Shown here one piece after another: positions 47,133 through 57,026 of a DNA stretch of 64,000 nucleotides (its first letter is position 1; every line of letters starts with the position of its first letter). The position numbers were made by a program, and so were the translations under genes. The notes beneath the pieces were generated by a model. It did no database searches, was not told the DNA's origin, and saw only the letters and a list, made by a program, of their open reading frames with translations. The DNA is from Phycobacter azelaicus (GTDB taxonomy: Bacteria > Pseudomonadota > Alphaproteobacteria > Rhodobacterales > Rhodobacteraceae): NCBI RefSeq assembly GCF_014884385.1, contig NZ_WKFH01000003.1:3720015-3784014 (forward strand), in the 5' to 3' direction.

Positions 47133-48641
47133 ATGCTCGACCTGACATATGAACTCCCCAAGCCCAAAGTGATCTCGGGCGCCAAGCACGACTGGGAACT
47201 TGTCATCGGCATGGAGGTGCATGCTCAGGTCAGCTCCAATGCGAAACTGTTCTCCGGCGCCTCAACCCAGTTCGGCGCCGAGCCGAACTCGAACGTGTCT
47301 TTCGTGGATGCGGCGATGCCGGGCATGCTGCCGGTGATCAACGAATACTGCGTGGAGCAGGCGGTGCGCACCGGTCTGGGTCTCAAGGCCGACATCAACC
47401 TCTGGTCCGCCTTTGACCGCAAGAACTACTTCTACCCCGACCTGCCGCAGGGCTATCAGATCTCGCAGCTTTACCACCCCATCGTGGGCGAAGGCGAAGT
47501 GCTGGTGGAACTGGGCGACGGCACCGCGCGCATGGTGCGGATCGAGCGCATCCACATGGAGCAGGATGCGGGCAAATCCATTCACGACATGGACCCTAAC
47601 ATGTCCTTCGTGGACCTCAACCGCACCGGCGTCTGCCTGATGGAGATTGTCTCCCGCCCTGATATCCGTGGCCCCGAAGAGGCCGCCGCCTATATCGCCA
47701 AGTTGCGCCAGATCATGCGCTACCTAGGCACCTGCGACGGCAACATGCAGAACGGTAACCTGCGCGCGGATGTGAACGTCTCGATCTGCCTGCCCGGCGC
47801 CTATGATAAATACCAGGAAACGCAGGATTTCAGCCACCTCGGCACCCGCTGCGAGATCAAGAACATGAACTCCATGCGCTTTATCCAGCAAGCGATCGAG
47901 GTCGAGGCCCGCCGCCAGATCGCCATCGTTGAAGCGGGCGGAGAGGTCGAGCAGGAGACCCGCCTTTACGATCCGGACAAGGGCGAGACGCGGTCGATGC
48001 GCTCCAAGGAAGAGGCGCATGACTACCGCTATTTCCCCGATCCCGACCTGCTGCCGCTGGAGATCGAACAGGAGTGGGTGGACAACATCAAGGCCAACCT
48101 GCCCGAACTGCCGGACGAAAAGAAAGCCCGTTTCATCAAGGAGTTCGGCCTCACCGATTACGACGCTTCGGTGCTGACGGCGGATGTTGAATCGGCCGCC
48201 TATTTCGACGAAGTCGCAAAGGGCCGCAACGGCAAGCTGGCCGCCAACTGGGTGATCAACGAGCTGTTTGGCCGCCTCAAGAAAGAAGATCACGACATCA
48301 CCGACAGCCCGGTCTCCCCGGCGCAGTTGGGCGGGATCATCGATCTGATTTCCTCGGACGCGATTTCCGGCAAGATCGCCAAAGACCTGTTCGAGATCGT
48401 CTATACCGAAGGCGGCGATCCGGCAGAAATCGTCGAGGCACGCGGCATGAAACAGGTGACGGACACCGGCGCCATCGAAGCCGCCCTGGACGAGATCATC
48501 GCCGCCAACCCCGCGCAGGTGGAAAAGGCCAAGGTGAACCCCAAGCTGGCGGGCTGGTTCGTCGGTCAGGTGATGAAAGCCACCGGCGGCAAGGCCAACC
48601 CCAAGGCGGTGAACGAGCTGGTCGCCAAGAAACTGGGCTGA
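47133..48641 (+). CDS. gatB: Asp-tRNA(Asn)/Glu-tRNA(Gln) amidotransferase subunit B
   Basis: The 502-residue GatB phosphorylates the carboxylate of misacylated Glu-tRNA(Gln) or Asp-tRNA(Asn) before ammonia is received from GatA. The signatures are [59 protein letters not shown] and [17 protein letters not shown]-terminal GatB/YqeY helical domain binds tRNA. GatA and GatC are not adjacent, so the complex is encoded at separate sites. ATG 47133 is supported by the family start; a very long in-frame extension runs antisense to tex and is not real. Confidence 0.96.
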   Translation: MLDLTYELPKPKVISGAKHDWELVIGMEVHAQVSSNAKLFSGASTQFGAEPNSNVSFVDAAMPGMLPVINEYCVEQAVRTGLGLKADINLWSAFDRKNYFYPDLPQGYQISQLYHPIVGEGEVLVELGDGTARMVRIERIHMEQDAGKSIHDMDPNMSFVDLNRTGVCLMEIVSRPDIRGPEEAAAYIAKLRQIMRYLGTCDGNMQNGNLRADVNVSICLPGAYDKYQETQDFSHLGTRCEIKNMNSMRFIQQAIEVEARRQIAIVEAGGEVEQETRLYDPDKGETRSMRSKEEAHDYRYFPDPDLLPLEIEQEWVDNIKANLPELPDEKKARFIKEFGLTDYDASVLTADVESAAYFDEVAKGRNGKLAANWVINELFGRLKKEDHDITDSPVSPAQLGGIIDLISSDAISGKIAKDLFEIVYTEGGDPAEIVEARGMKQVTDTGAIEAALDEIIAANPAQVEKAKVNPKLAGWFVGQVMKATGGKANPKAVNELVAKKLG

Positions 48642-48660
48642 GCCAAACACATCCATTACG

Positions 48661-48689
48661 AAAGGCGCTCCAACCGGGGCGCCTTTTTT
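48661..48689 (+). terminator. Rho-independent terminator of gatB
   Basis: AAAGGCGC pairs with GCGCCTTT across a 10-base loop, and TTTTTTG follows. It lies 20 bases after the gatB stop. Confidence 0.88.
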
Positions 48690-48698
48690 GTTTCTGTC

Positions 48699-48782
48699 TC
48701 GCCCGGCGGCACGCCGGGCAGCGCCCGACCTCCCCCCTGGGAGGGCGCTTCGCACCCACCCGAGGTCGGGCACTACCCTTTT
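48699..48782. repeat. Dispersed palindromic repeat, copy A
   Basis: This GC-rich element just after the gatB terminator has inner inverted arms GCCCGACCTC ... GAGGTCGGGC around a smaller CCTGGGAGGGCGCTTCG core. It aligns with 54261-54343 over its whole length with only one single-base gap, sharing GCCCGG, CCGGGCAG, GCCCGACC, CCCCC, CTTCG, GGTC, GGCA and CCCTTT blocks. It is intergenic in both places. Confidence 0.8.
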
Positions 48783-48792
48783 CGTTCACCCG

Positions 48793-50019
48793 CTAGATAT
48801 CAACGGAAGGCTTGTTCCAGCCTTTTGAGGCCTTCGGTGGAGTGCTTGGCTTTGGGGCAGTGTCCTTCAAACCGCGTATCAACTGCGGCATTCCATGGTC
48901 CAAGAGCCAATCCATTCCACGTGAACCGGCAGTCGTTGCCGCGCCGGTTGCGGCTGCCCCGATCAGGGTGACAAAGGCAAAGGCGACAGGATAGTTCTTG
49001 ATCTTCTCCCAAACCGCCCGCAGGCGCCCGGTGGCCTGCTCCAAGACCTCCGCGTCCGGCACCGGCGGCTGCAACGTCTCCTCGACCGCGTCCAGCTCGA
49101 TCTGCAACTCCTTCAAGGCGGTGCGGTATTCCACGATGCGCGAGGGCGGCATGTCATCAGGCAGATTGTCCCGATGCTGGCCAAGCGTCATCGCGTTGAA
49201 GACCTCATTCTCCAACGCTCGCTTCGCCCGCGCAACCTCATGCTGTAGCGCATGTTTCTGGGTAATGAGGTCGATGATCCCCTCCACGCGAATGGCGTCT
49301 TCTTCCTTGCCCTCTCCCCACTCCTCATCCGGGATCAGCGCGATGTCGTGCATCAGCTGCCAATGGCTGTCCCAATCCTGGGTCAATGGCTTCCCTGCGA
49401 GGATGGCCTCGTACCAGCGGATCCAGAAGGCGTGACCAGGGGCGGTTTCCATCCAGGTGCGGCCTGTGGCCCAGGCCTCAGCCATGTTAGCGGGCATGTC
49501 CTCAGGCCAGAGCGGACGGGCGCGGAGGTCAACAGCCTGTTCAAGCTCAGGGATATCTCCCCTCAGCACTCCCCAAGAGTAGCCGCCGTCGGCGGCGGCT
49601 ACGGATTTGGAGGCGTAGCCGGTGGCGTGGCCGTCGGCCTCAGAGGCGGCATCGGCGGCGGTTTTGGATGCGTGGGCGGCGCGGGCAGCGCGGGCGGAAC
49701 CAGAGGCATCAGAGCCAGCGGAGAAGGCAGTGAAACCCGCGAAGGCGGTTGTGGAGGTGGAGGAGTCGGCGGCCTGTTTGAAACTGGCGGCCGACATTTT
49801 GGCCGCAGCAACCGATATCAATATGCTGCGGGACAGAGGCAAGACGGTTAAACCACTTTTGCGAGCCCAGTCATCCGGCAAAACTCCCACCCACATCGGA
49901 AACACCCGCAACGCTGCGCGGGTGGCGAGGGTGACAGCCCATTCATAGCGGCGTTCCTCGGGCAGCGCCTCCAGCCACGCCTTGAAACTCTTCTCATCTA
50001 CAATCTCGCTGACGTACAA
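48793..50019 (-). CDS. Uncharacterised protein with Ala/Ser-rich centre and C-terminal membrane segment
   Basis: The 408-residue product begins near YVSEIVDEKSFKAWLEALPE, followed by a helix (WAVTLATRAALRVFPMW). A low-complexity Ala/Ser/Thr/Gly region spans about 70-146 (for example TAADAASEADGHATG). The middle domain (150-320) is rich in Trp and acids, and VAFAFVTLIGAAATGAATTA forms a C-terminal hydrophobic segment before a Pro/Lys-rich tail. Related proteins in alphaproteobacteria have Ala-rich repeats of varying length, but no function is known to me. The start is probably the TTG at 50019, after AAGGGG; longer frames would overlap pepT. Confidence 0.7.
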   Translation of the reverse strand: MYVSEIVDEKSFKAWLEALPEERRYEWAVTLATRAALRVFPMWVGVLPDDWARKSGLTVLPLSRSILISVAAAKMSAASFKQAADSSTSTTAFAGFTAFSAGSDASGSARAARAAHASKTAADAASEADGHATGYASKSVAAADGGYSWGVLRGDIPELEQAVDLRARPLWPEDMPANMAEAWATGRTWMETAPGHAFWIRWYEAILAGKPLTQDWDSHWQLMHDIALIPDEEWGEGKEEDAIRVEGIIDLITQKHALQHEVARAKRALENEVFNAMTLGQHRDNLPDDMPPSRIVEYRTALKELQIELDAVEETLQPPVPDAEVLEQATGRLRAVWEKIKNYPVAFAFVTLIGAAATGAATTAGSRGMDWLLDHGMPQLIRGLKDTAPKPSTPPKASKGWNKPSVDI

Positions 50020-50158
50020 ATGCGTGGCCCCTTGCCAACCTTCACCCTGCAATGCCTCCACCCTGCCCGCAGCCCGGATAGGTTGCAAGCCTGCCCTTGA
50101 CGCCCTTCGCGCTCTAGCCCAGCGTGGCGGCGAACGAATACCCTCCACGGAGCACGCC

Positions 50159-51397
50159 ATGAATACCCAATTCGATCAGGCCCTTCAGGACCGGCTCATC
50201 CGCTATGCCGCCATCGACAGTCAAAGCGATGAGACCTCGCCCTCCTCCCCCAGCACCGCGATCCAGTTTGATATGCTGAACCTTCTGGTGGAGGAGCTGA
50301 AAGAGATCGGCGCGAGCGATGTGGAACTGACAGACTATGGCACCGTGCTGGCCACCGTTCCGGGCACGGCTGAGGGGCCGACGGTGGGCTTCCTTGCCCA
50401 TGTGGACACCGCGCCGCAGTTCAATGCAGCGGGCGTGAAGCCGCGCCTGATCAAGGGCTACAATGGCGGCGACATCACCTTTCCCGACAATCCCGATCTG
50501 GTGCTCTCGCCCAAGGATCACCCCTATCTGGCGACCAAGGAAGGCCACGATCTGATCACCGCCTCTGGCACCACCCTGCTTGGCGCCGACGACAAGGCGG
50601 GCGTGGCCGTGGTGATGACCCTTGCCCAGCACCTGATCGAAAACCCCGAAATCCCCCATGGCCCGATCCGCATCGCATTTACCCCGGACGAGGAAATCGG
50701 GCGCGGTGTCGATCCGCGCCTGCCCAAGGATCTGGGCGTCGATTTCGCCTATACGCTGGATGGCAGCGATGTCGGCGAAATCATCTATGAAAGCTTCTCT
50801 GCCGACCGCGCGGTGGTGATGATCAAGGGCGTATCGATCCATCCCGGCTGGGCCAAGGAGAAACTGGTCAATGCCGCGCATCTGGCCGCGAAGATCGTGC
50901 AGACCCTGCCGCAGGCAACGATGACACCGGAAACCACGGACGAACGCGAAGGTTTTCTGCATGTCACCGATATGAATGGCGGCTCTTCGGAGATGGAGAT
51001 CAAGCTGATCCTGCGCGATTTCGAACGTGACGGGCTGGCCGCCAAGGGCGAATTGCTGCGCAAGGTCTGCGATGCCGTGCAGGCAAGCGAGCCACGCGCC
51101 GAAATCACCTGCGAGATCTATCCACAGTACCGCAACATGCGCTATTGGCTGGAAGAGGACATGACCCCGGTGGATCTGGCGCTTGAGGCCTGCAAGGCCA
51201 ACGGGATCGAGCCGATTTCGGTCCCGATCCGCGGCGGAACAGATGGATCGCGCCTGACCGAACTGGGGGTGCCGACGCCGAATATCTTTTGCGGGATGCA
51301 ATGCGTGCACGGACCGCTGGAGTGGGTCTCGGTTCAGGATATGGCGGCGGCCACCAATGTCTGCCTGACCCTCGCAGAGCTGGCGGTCAAGAAGTAG
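50159..51397 (+). CDS. pepT: Peptidase T (tripeptide aminopeptidase)
   Basis: The 412-residue M20B zinc peptidase removes the N-terminal residue from tripeptides in the cytoplasm. Metal-binding segments are GFLAHVDTAPQFN (His, Asp), LLGADDKAGVAVV (bridging Asp) and IAFTPDEEIGRGVD (catalytic Glu pair), with IRGGTDGSRLTELGVPTPN near the C-terminus. GGAG lies 6 bases before the ATG at 50159. A long extension of the frame upstream is antisense to the preceding gene. It adds to the peptide-use genes of the window. Confidence 0.95.
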   Translation: MNTQFDQALQDRLIRYAAIDSQSDETSPSSPSTAIQFDMLNLLVEELKEIGASDVELTDYGTVLATVPGTAEGPTVGFLAHVDTAPQFNAAGVKPRLIKGYNGGDITFPDNPDLVLSPKDHPYLATKEGHDLITASGTTLLGADDKAGVAVVMTLAQHLIENPEIPHGPIRIAFTPDEEIGRGVDPRLPKDLGVDFAYTLDGSDVGEIIYESFSADRAVVMIKGVSIHPGWAKEKLVNAAHLAAKIVQTLPQATMTPETTDEREGFLHVTDMNGGSSEMEIKLILRDFERDGLAAKGELLRKVCDAVQASEPRAEITCEIYPQYRNMRYWLEEDMTPVDLALEACKANGIEPISVPIRGGTDGSRLTELGVPTPNIFCGMQCVHGPLEWVSVQDMAAATNVCLTLAELAVKK

Positions 51398-51424
51398 CCA
51401 AACGCCGCTGTAGACAGAATGTCA

Positions 51425-51442
51425 CGGGCCGCTTCCGGCCCG
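51425..51442 (+). terminator. Hairpin after pepT
   Basis: A perfect 7-bp stem CGGGCCG / CGGCCCG with loop CTTC, 28 bases after the pepT stop. No T-tract follows, so termination would be weak or factor-dependent. Confidence 0.4.
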
Positions 51443-51516
51443 GTGGCACATCTTGACCCGGCCCTCCCTTCCGCTAAACCTCGGGGGCCAGTCCGGCGAT
51501 CGCTCAGGAGATCACG

Positions 51517-51987
51517 ATGCAAGAGTTCGAGTACAAAGTTGTTCCTGCCCCCCACAAAGGCACAAAAGCCAAGGGCGTGAAGACGCCGGAGGACCGCTTT
51601 GCCTATTCGATCGAAAATATCCTCAATCAGATGGCGGCTGAAGGCTGGGAGTATCAGCGCGCCGAATTGCTCCCGTCCGAAGAACGTTCAGGGCTGACCG
51701 GCTCGACCACCAACTGGCGGAACGTGCTGATCTTTCGGCGTCAGATGTCGCCTGCTCCGGTCCAAGCGGCCCCGTTTCAGGACACCGCGCCCGCTGAGCC
51801 ACCACTGACCGCTCAGGCGCTTTCTGATGTAGAAACGCACAGTCCAGCCCCGGATATGACCGCCGAAGTTCAAGCTCAAGAGGAGGCGACCGGCACGCAG
51901 CAGCCCCCTGAAGAGCCAATGGCAGATGATAACAGCCGTCCGCTGCATCGCCATATCCGCGTGTCAGACTCGCGGGACGAACAGTAA
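51517..51987 (+). CDS. DUF4177 domain protein
   Basis: The 156-residue protein starts with a DUF4177 domain (FEYKVVPAPHKGTKAKGVK, then NQMAAEGWEYQRAELLPSEER). A Pro/Ala/Glu-rich low-complexity tail (about 80-140) follows, and a short conserved-looking end RPLHRHIRVSDSRDEQ. Its role is unknown. AGGAG is placed 7 bases before the ATG. It stands alone, convergent with bolA. Confidence 0.85.
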   Translation: MQEFEYKVVPAPHKGTKAKGVKTPEDRFAYSIENILNQMAAEGWEYQRAELLPSEERSGLTGSTTNWRNVLIFRRQMSPAPVQAAPFQDTAPAEPPLTAQALSDVETHSPAPDMTAEVQAQEEATGTQQPPEEPMADDNSRPLHRHIRVSDSRDEQ

Positions 51988-52024
51988 ACCAGACCGCCGC
52001 GCAAACCGCGCAGGGCAGCGATGG

Positions 52025-52279
52025 TCAACTGCCGATATCGAGCGCCAGCGCATGAATGCGGGGCACGATGTCCCCCAGCGCCTTGTGCACAGCGCGATGC
52101 TGGGCCACCCGGTTCATCCCCGCAAAGGCCTCAGCCCGGATCATCACATTAAAGTGACTCTCGCCGCGCCCGTCATGGCCCGCATGACCGATGTGGCTGT
52201 CGCTGTCGTCAACGACCTCCAGGTGGCTCGGATTGAACGCCTCCTGCAGGCGATTTTCCATTTCTTGTTTGATGCTCAT
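52025..52279 (-). CDS. BolA family protein
   Basis: The 84-residue BolA protein has HLEVVDDSDSHIGHAGHDGRGESHFNV split around the conserved acidic and His residues, then RVAQHRAVHKALGDIV with the invariant HR pair and the C-terminal IHALAL. BolA proteins pair with monothiol glutaredoxins in iron-sulfur trafficking. It is divergent from the J-domain gene 106 bases away. The closely packed bolA, J-domain and cobST order is seen in related alphaproteobacteria. Confidence 0.93.
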   Translation of the reverse strand: MSIKQEMENRLQEAFNPSHLEVVDDSDSHIGHAGHDGRGESHFNVMIRAEAFAGMNRVAQHRAVHKALGDIVPRIHALALDIGS

Positions 52280-52385
52280 TTTCCGCTCACTCTCATAAAA
52301 ATTTCCCCTCCCCCCTTCTATCTTCCGCCCCTTAGACTAAACTGCTTGCTCCGAGTCGAGCAGAACCGAATTAGAAGGTGCGCCC

Positions 52386-53009
52386 ATGAGCAAATCAGAT
52401 CCCTTTGGTTTCGATATGTCCGTCCGCTCCGCGAAAAAGAAGAACCCACGCGGACGAAGGGCAGTCTCCGGAGCCCAGGAAACATCCGTGCGCACCTGCG
52501 CCAAGGAAGGCTGCGACGAGCCAGGCAAGTTCCGCGCGCCCAAAGCGCCTGACGTTCTGGACGAATATGTCTGGTTCTGTCAGGAGCACGTGCGCGAATA
52601 TAATCAGAAATGGAACTTCTTCCAGGGTACGACAGAGGCCGAACTGAATGCCCAGGCCTCCAAGGACAAGGTCTGGGAGCGTCAGACCCGCCCCATGGGT
52701 GATCCGGAAGCCCGCGCTTGGGCGCGTCTTGGCATTGAGGATCCGCATCAGGTGCTGGGCGCCAATGCCACGCGCAACCCCGGCAAGAACGCCAAAGCTG
52801 GCCGCCGCCTGCCTGCCACGGAACGCCGCGCGATCGAAATTCTGGAGGCCAAGGATGACTGGTCCAAGGCCGAAATCCGGAAAGCCTACAAAAAGCTGAT
52901 CAAGGTTTTGCACCCCGACATGAATGGCGGCGATCGCAGCCAGGAAGAACAGCTGCAAGAAGTGGTCTGGGCCTGGGATCAAATCAAGGACAGCCGTAGC
53001 TTCAAGTAA
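52386..53009 (+). CDS. J-domain (DnaJ-like) co-chaperone protein
   Basis: The 207-residue protein has an unusual layout: the J domain is at the C-terminus (about 152-207) with HPD at 176-178. The N-terminal half has basic and Cys/His residues (RTCAKEGCDEPGKF, WFCQEHVREYNQKWN) that suggest a small zinc site. It should stimulate an Hsp70 ATPase through HPD. The partner is unknown, but its position next to bolA and cobS/cobT suggests a role in metal-enzyme assembly. A terminator-like hairpin follows. Confidence 0.9.
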   Translation: MSKSDPFGFDMSVRSAKKKNPRGRRAVSGAQETSVRTCAKEGCDEPGKFRAPKAPDVLDEYVWFCQEHVREYNQKWNFFQGTTEAELNAQASKDKVWERQTRPMGDPEARAWARLGIEDPHQVLGANATRNPGKNAKAGRRLPATERRAIEILEAKDDWSKAEIRKAYKKLIKVLHPDMNGGDRSQEEQLQEVVWAWDQIKDSRSFK

Positions 53010-53043
53010 CCTGCCTGCGGCACTGCATCAGGTCGCTCTGCCG

Positions 53044-53070
53044 GGCGCTCCAGATCTTGGGGCGCCTTTT
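53044..53070 (+). terminator. Rho-independent terminator after J-domain gene
   Basis: GGCGC pairs with GCGCC around a 13-base loop and TTTTG follows, 35 bases after the stop. The sequence resembles the gatB terminator. Confidence 0.65.
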
Positions 53071-53262
53071 GTGGATGACTGCCCATCGCAGCCCCTGAGG
53101 ACCGGGCAGATCAGGCCAGTTTCAGATCACTTTCGGGCCAAACACCGCGTCATATGGTTTCACGTCCACCTTTCGCTTGCCCTTACCGGTCAGATCAGGC
53201 ACCAATCCCCCGAATTACGCCCTGCTGGTTGAAACAGGGCACAGAGATAAGGATCGACTGCG

Positions 53263-54249
53263 ATGAGCGACGGCATGCTGGATATGAATGCGAAACCGAC
53301 CGAGACCGTTTCGGTCCGCGATGTGTTTGGGATTGACACCGACATGACCGTAAAGGGCTTTGCAGAAGGCTCTGACCGTGTGCCCGCGCTGGATCCCACC
53401 TACAAGTTCGACCCGGACACCACGCTGGCAATCCTGGCAGGCTTCAGCCACAATCGCCGCGTGATGATCCAAGGTTATCACGGCACGGGTAAGTCGACCC
53501 ATATCGAACAGGTTGCCGCGCGCCTGAACTGGCCGTCGGTTCGCGTGAACCTCGACAGTCACATCAGCCGGATCGACCTGATCGGCAAGGACGCGATCAA
53601 ACTGCGCGACGGCAAGCAGGTGACCGAATTCCACGAAGGCATCCTGCCGTGGGCGCTGCGCAACCCGGTTGCCATCGTCTTTGACGAATATGACGCCGGC
53701 CGCGCCGACGTAATGTTCGTGATCCAGCGTGTGCTGGAGCATGACGGCAAGCTGACCCTCCTCGATCAGAACGAGATCATCACCCCGAACCCCTTCTTCC
53801 GCCTGTTTGCCACCGCAAACACGGTGGGTCTGGGCGACACCACCGGCCTCTATCACGGCACCCAGCAGATCAACCAGGCCCAGATGGACCGCTGGTCGCT
53901 GGTCGCGACGCTGAACTATCTCAGCCATGATGCGGAAACCGCCATCGTTTTGTCCAAAGCGCCACATTACAACACCGAGAAGGGCCGCAAGGCCGTCAGC
54001 CAGATGGTGACCGTCGCGGACCTGACCCGCACCGCCTTCATGAACGGGGATCTGTCCACCGTGATGTCGCCCCGGACCGTGATCAACTGGGCACAAAACG
54101 CCGAGATCTTCCGCGACGTGGGCTATGCCTTCCGCCTGTCGTTCCTCAACAAATGCGACGAGCTGGAGCGCCAGACCGTGGCCGAATTCTACCAGCGTTG
54201 CTTTGACGAGGAACTGCCCGAAAGCGCGGCAAACGTGAGCCTCGGCTGA
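53263..54249 (+). CDS. cobS: Cobaltochelatase subunit CobS
   Basis: The 328-residue AAA+ ATPase works with CobT and CobN to insert cobalt into hydrogenobyrinate a,c-diamide in aerobic B12 synthesis. Walker A GYHGTGKS lies at 71-78; Walker B is [26 protein letters not shown] and the arginine finger region [13 protein letters not shown] follow. The N-terminal [14 protein letters not shown] segment is typical of CobS. AAGGA lies 9 bases before ATG. cobT follows after 163 bases, which contain a palindromic repeat; cobN is not in the window. Confidence 0.95.
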   Translation: MSDGMLDMNAKPTETVSVRDVFGIDTDMTVKGFAEGSDRVPALDPTYKFDPDTTLAILAGFSHNRRVMIQGYHGTGKSTHIEQVAARLNWPSVRVNLDSHISRIDLIGKDAIKLRDGKQVTEFHEGILPWALRNPVAIVFDEYDAGRADVMFVIQRVLEHDGKLTLLDQNEIITPNPFFRLFATANTVGLGDTTGLYHGTQQINQAQMDRWSLVATLNYLSHDAETAIVLSKAPHYNTEKGRKAVSQMVTVADLTRTAFMNGDLSTVMSPRTVINWAQNAEIFRDVGYAFRLSFLNKCDELERQTVAEFYQRCFDEELPESAANVSLG

Positions 54250-54260
54250 CGCGAAAAGAC

Positions 54261-54343
54261 CCGCCCGGTCGGAAGTCCGGGCAGTGCCCGACCGCCCCCA
54301 TGGCCGGGCACTTCGTTTCCGCCCGCGGTCAGGCACCGCCCTT
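54261..54343. repeat. Dispersed palindromic repeat, copy B
   Basis: This copy lies between cobS and cobT and aligns with 48699-48782 along its length. Inner arms GCCCGACC ... GGTCAGGC and the CTTCG core are kept. Most differences keep or compensate pairing (for example AGCGCC / AGTGCC), suggesting selection for structure. As it lies inside an operon, it may affect the mRNA between the two genes. Confidence 0.8.
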
Positions 54344-54412
54344 TGAACCAGAACTGAAGTCTGGACATCAGTGGCGCCTGGCGAAATGATCGGACCAAGG
54401 ACCGCTTGCGCC

Positions 54413-56290
54413 ATGACCAAACAAAACGACAACCCCGCCGATCCGTTCAAGAAGGCCCTGGCCGAAGCGACCAAGGTTATGGCTGACGATGCGGAACTGT
54501 CGGTCAGCTACTCGGTCGACCCGTCTGGTTTGTCGGGCGACTCCATGCGGCTGCCGCAAGTCTCCCGCCGGATGACGCGCGAAGAGGTGCTTTTGGCGCG
54601 TGGCACGGCGGATGCATTGGCGCTGCGGCACAAGTTCCACGACGATGGGGTCCATGCGAAATACGCGCCGCAAGGCGAAATGGCCCGCGACATCTATGAG
54701 GCGATGGAAACCGCCCGCTGCGAGGCGATGGGCGCGCGTCACATGCCCGGCACCGCATCGAACATCGACGTCAAGATCCGCAACGAGGCGATCCGGCGCG
54801 GCTATGACCAGATGAAATCCTCATCCGAGGCGCCTCTGGCCGCTGCCGCAGGGTATCTGGTGCGCCAGATGGCCACCGGACGTCCCCTGCCTGAAGGCGC
54901 CGCCAACGTCGCCGAGCTGTGGCGCGGCTTCATCGAGGCCGAAGCGGGTGAGACGCTGGAAAACCTCGACGAGAAGATCGCCGATCAGGCGGAATTTGCC
55001 CGCTTTGCCCGCCAGATCATCACCGATCTCGGCTATGGCGATCAGCTGGGCGAGGATCCCGATCAGCTCGATGACGATCAGGAAGATCAGGCCGAAGAGG
55101 ACGCCGAAGAGCAACAGGACCCCGACAGCACCGGCGAAGATGACTCGGACGACGAGCAGGCTGATGCGGATGCCGAGCAGGCCCAGGAACAGCAGCAGGA
55201 CGAAAGCCAGGCCCAGGTCTCGATGGACGAGATGGCCGAGGACGAGCTGACCGAAGAGACCGAAATGCCCGATGGCGAGGCACCGCTCGAGCCGCCCCCG
55301 CCGCCGCCCGTTTCCGAGGCTGATCCGGATTACAAGGTCTTCCTGGACACCTACGACGAGGAAATCGCCGCCGAAGATCTGGCGGAGCCTGCCGAACTGG
55401 AGCGCCTGCGTGCCTATCTGGATCAGCAGCTTGAACCGCTGAAGGGAGCTGTGTCGCGCCTTGCCAACAAGCTGCAGCGCCGCCTGCAGGCGCAGCAGAA
55501 CCGATCCTGGGAGTTCGACCTCGAAGAAGGCATTCTGGATGCAGGACGTCTGGCACGGGTTGTCGCCAACCCGACCACGCCCCTGTCGTTCAAGCGCGAG
55601 AAGGACACCGAGTTCCGCGACACGGTGGTGACGCTGCTCCTTGATAACTCTGGCTCCATGCGGGGCCGCCCGATCTCGATCGCGGCGATCTGCGCAGATG
55701 TTCTGGCCCGCACGCTGGAGCGCTGCAACGTCAAGGTAGAGATCCTCGGCTTTACCACCCGCGCCTGGAAAGGCGGCCTCGCGCGCGAGGCCTGGCTGAA
55801 CGACGGTCGCCCGCAGCAACCCGGACGCCTGAACGACCTGCGCCACATCATCTACAAGGGCGCCGATGCGCCCTGGCGCCGGGTTCGCCCGAACCTCGGT
55901 CTGATGATGAAAGAAGGCCTGTTGAAGGAGAACATCGACGGCGAGGCGCTGGAATGGGCGCACCGCCGCATGGTGGGCCGCCCCGAAGCGCGCAAGATCC
56001 TGATGGTGATCTCCGATGGTGCGCCGGTGGATGACTCAACCCTGTCGGTGAACCCGGCGAACTATCTGGAAAAACACCTGCGCGATGTGATCGCCATGGT
56101 GGAGCGACGCAAGCAGGTGGAGCTTCTGGCGATCGGCATCGGCCATGATGTGACGCGCTATTACGACCGGGCGGTGACCATCACCGATGTTGAGCAGCTG
56201 GCCGGCGCAATGACCGAGCAGCTTGCCGCCCTCTTTGATAGCGATCCGCGCGCACGCGCGCGCATCATGGGCATGAAAAAGGCAATGTAA
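54413..56290 (+). CDS. cobT: Cobaltochelatase subunit CobT
   Basis: The 625-residue CobT has an N-terminal helical domain, a very acidic low-complexity region (about 210-285, many Asp, Glu and Gln runs such as [11 protein letters not shown]), a Pro run (PPPPPP) and a C-terminal von Willebrand A domain with MIDAS motif [11 protein letters not shown] and [13 protein letters not shown]. It forms the chaperone-like ring with CobS that drives cobalt insertion by CobN. ATG 54413 matches the family start; an earlier in-frame ATG at 54371 overlaps the intergenic element. Confidence 0.95.
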   Translation: MTKQNDNPADPFKKALAEATKVMADDAELSVSYSVDPSGLSGDSMRLPQVSRRMTREEVLLARGTADALALRHKFHDDGVHAKYAPQGEMARDIYEAMETARCEAMGARHMPGTASNIDVKIRNEAIRRGYDQMKSSSEAPLAAAAGYLVRQMATGRPLPEGAANVAELWRGFIEAEAGETLENLDEKIADQAEFARFARQIITDLGYGDQLGEDPDQLDDDQEDQAEEDAEEQQDPDSTGEDDSDDEQADADAEQAQEQQQDESQAQVSMDEMAEDELTEETEMPDGEAPLEPPPPPPVSEADPDYKVFLDTYDEEIAAEDLAEPAELERLRAYLDQQLEPLKGAVSRLANKLQRRLQAQQNRSWEFDLEEGILDAGRLARVVANPTTPLSFKREKDTEFRDTVVTLLLDNSGSMRGRPISIAAICADVLARTLERCNVKVEILGFTTRAWKGGLAREAWLNDGRPQQPGRLNDLRHIIYKGADAPWRRVRPNLGLMMKEGLLKENIDGEALEWAHRRMVGRPEARKILMVISDGAPVDDSTLSVNPANYLEKHLRDVIAMVERRKQVELLAIGIGHDVTRYYDRAVTITDVEQLAGAMTEQLAALFDSDPRARARIMGMKKAM

Positions 56291-56302
56291 GCGAGCAGCT
56301 CC

Positions 56303-56953
56303 ATGGCGCAGCACAGGATCGAGTATTTCTACTCTACGCATTCCGCCTTTGCCTATCTGGGCTCTCGGCGCCTTTCAGAGATCTGTGCCGCCCATGACTG
56401 CCAGCTGATCCACCGGCCTTTCCTTTTGTCCCCTGTGGTGGAACAGGCGGGCGGTCAGCCATTCGCCAAACGCAGCCAAGCGCATGTGGACTATTTCTTC
56501 GGACGGGAAATCGAACGCTGGGCCGCCTTTCGCGGCGTCTCCATCATCGACTATCGCCCGACCTACCATGACAACCCGCTGACGCTTTCAAGCGGAATGG
56601 TGATCATGGCCGAGCGTCTGGGGCAGGATGTCGACGCCCTGGCCCACGCCCTGCTTGCGGGGCATTGGCGCGACGACATCGACCTTATGAACCCCGACCA
56701 GCTGTCGGAAGCGGCCCGCGAGGCGGGCCTTGATCCCGCACCGCTGCTTGCAGGCGCGCTGGAGCCGGAGGTGCAGGCGGTTCTTCAGGCCAACACAGAT
56801 GCAGCGCTGGAGATGCACCTCTTTGGCTCGCCCACCTACGTGCTGGATGGGGATCCCTACTACGGACAGGACCGCCTCGAACTTCTTGAGCACGCGCTGC
56901 GCCACCCCTTCCCAAAGGGAGCCTTCCGAAACCCGTCTGTCGACCCAGATTGA
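56303..56953 (+). CDS. 2-hydroxychromene-2-carboxylate isomerase family protein (DsbA-like)
   Basis: The 216-residue protein has the thioredoxin-like fold with alpha-helical insert of the HCCA isomerase / GST-kappa group. The active-site Ser lies in YSTHSAFAYLGSRRL in place of the Cys pair of DsbA, and the cis-Pro loop is FGSPTYVLDGDPYYGQDRLE. Members isomerise hydroxychromene carboxylate in naphthalene breakdown or act as glutathione transferases; no aromatic-degradation genes are nearby, so the true substrate is unknown. It starts 12 bases after cobT. Confidence 0.88.
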   Translation: MAQHRIEYFYSTHSAFAYLGSRRLSEICAAHDCQLIHRPFLLSPVVEQAGGQPFAKRSQAHVDYFFGREIERWAAFRGVSIIDYRPTYHDNPLTLSSGMVIMAERLGQDVDALAHALLAGHWRDDIDLMNPDQLSEAAREAGLDPAPLLAGALEPEVQAVLQANTDAALEMHLFGSPTYVLDGDPYYGQDRLELLEHALRHPFPKGAFRNPSVDPD

Positions 56954-57026
56954 GTTTCCCGGGTTGCACCCGGCCCCGCTTCGCGGTTCTCTAGCGCGGA
57001 TCATACTCGCTGGCGAAGGAGGCCCC

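Noticed and set aside
49599..49811. Pro-rich frame within the Ala/Ser-rich gene region
   Set aside because: It is a frame-shifted reading of the low-complexity segment, without its own start signals.
53562..55963. Possible antisense genes opposite cobS and cobT
   Set aside because: These frames mirror acidic or repetitive cobT codons and lack any recognisable domain.
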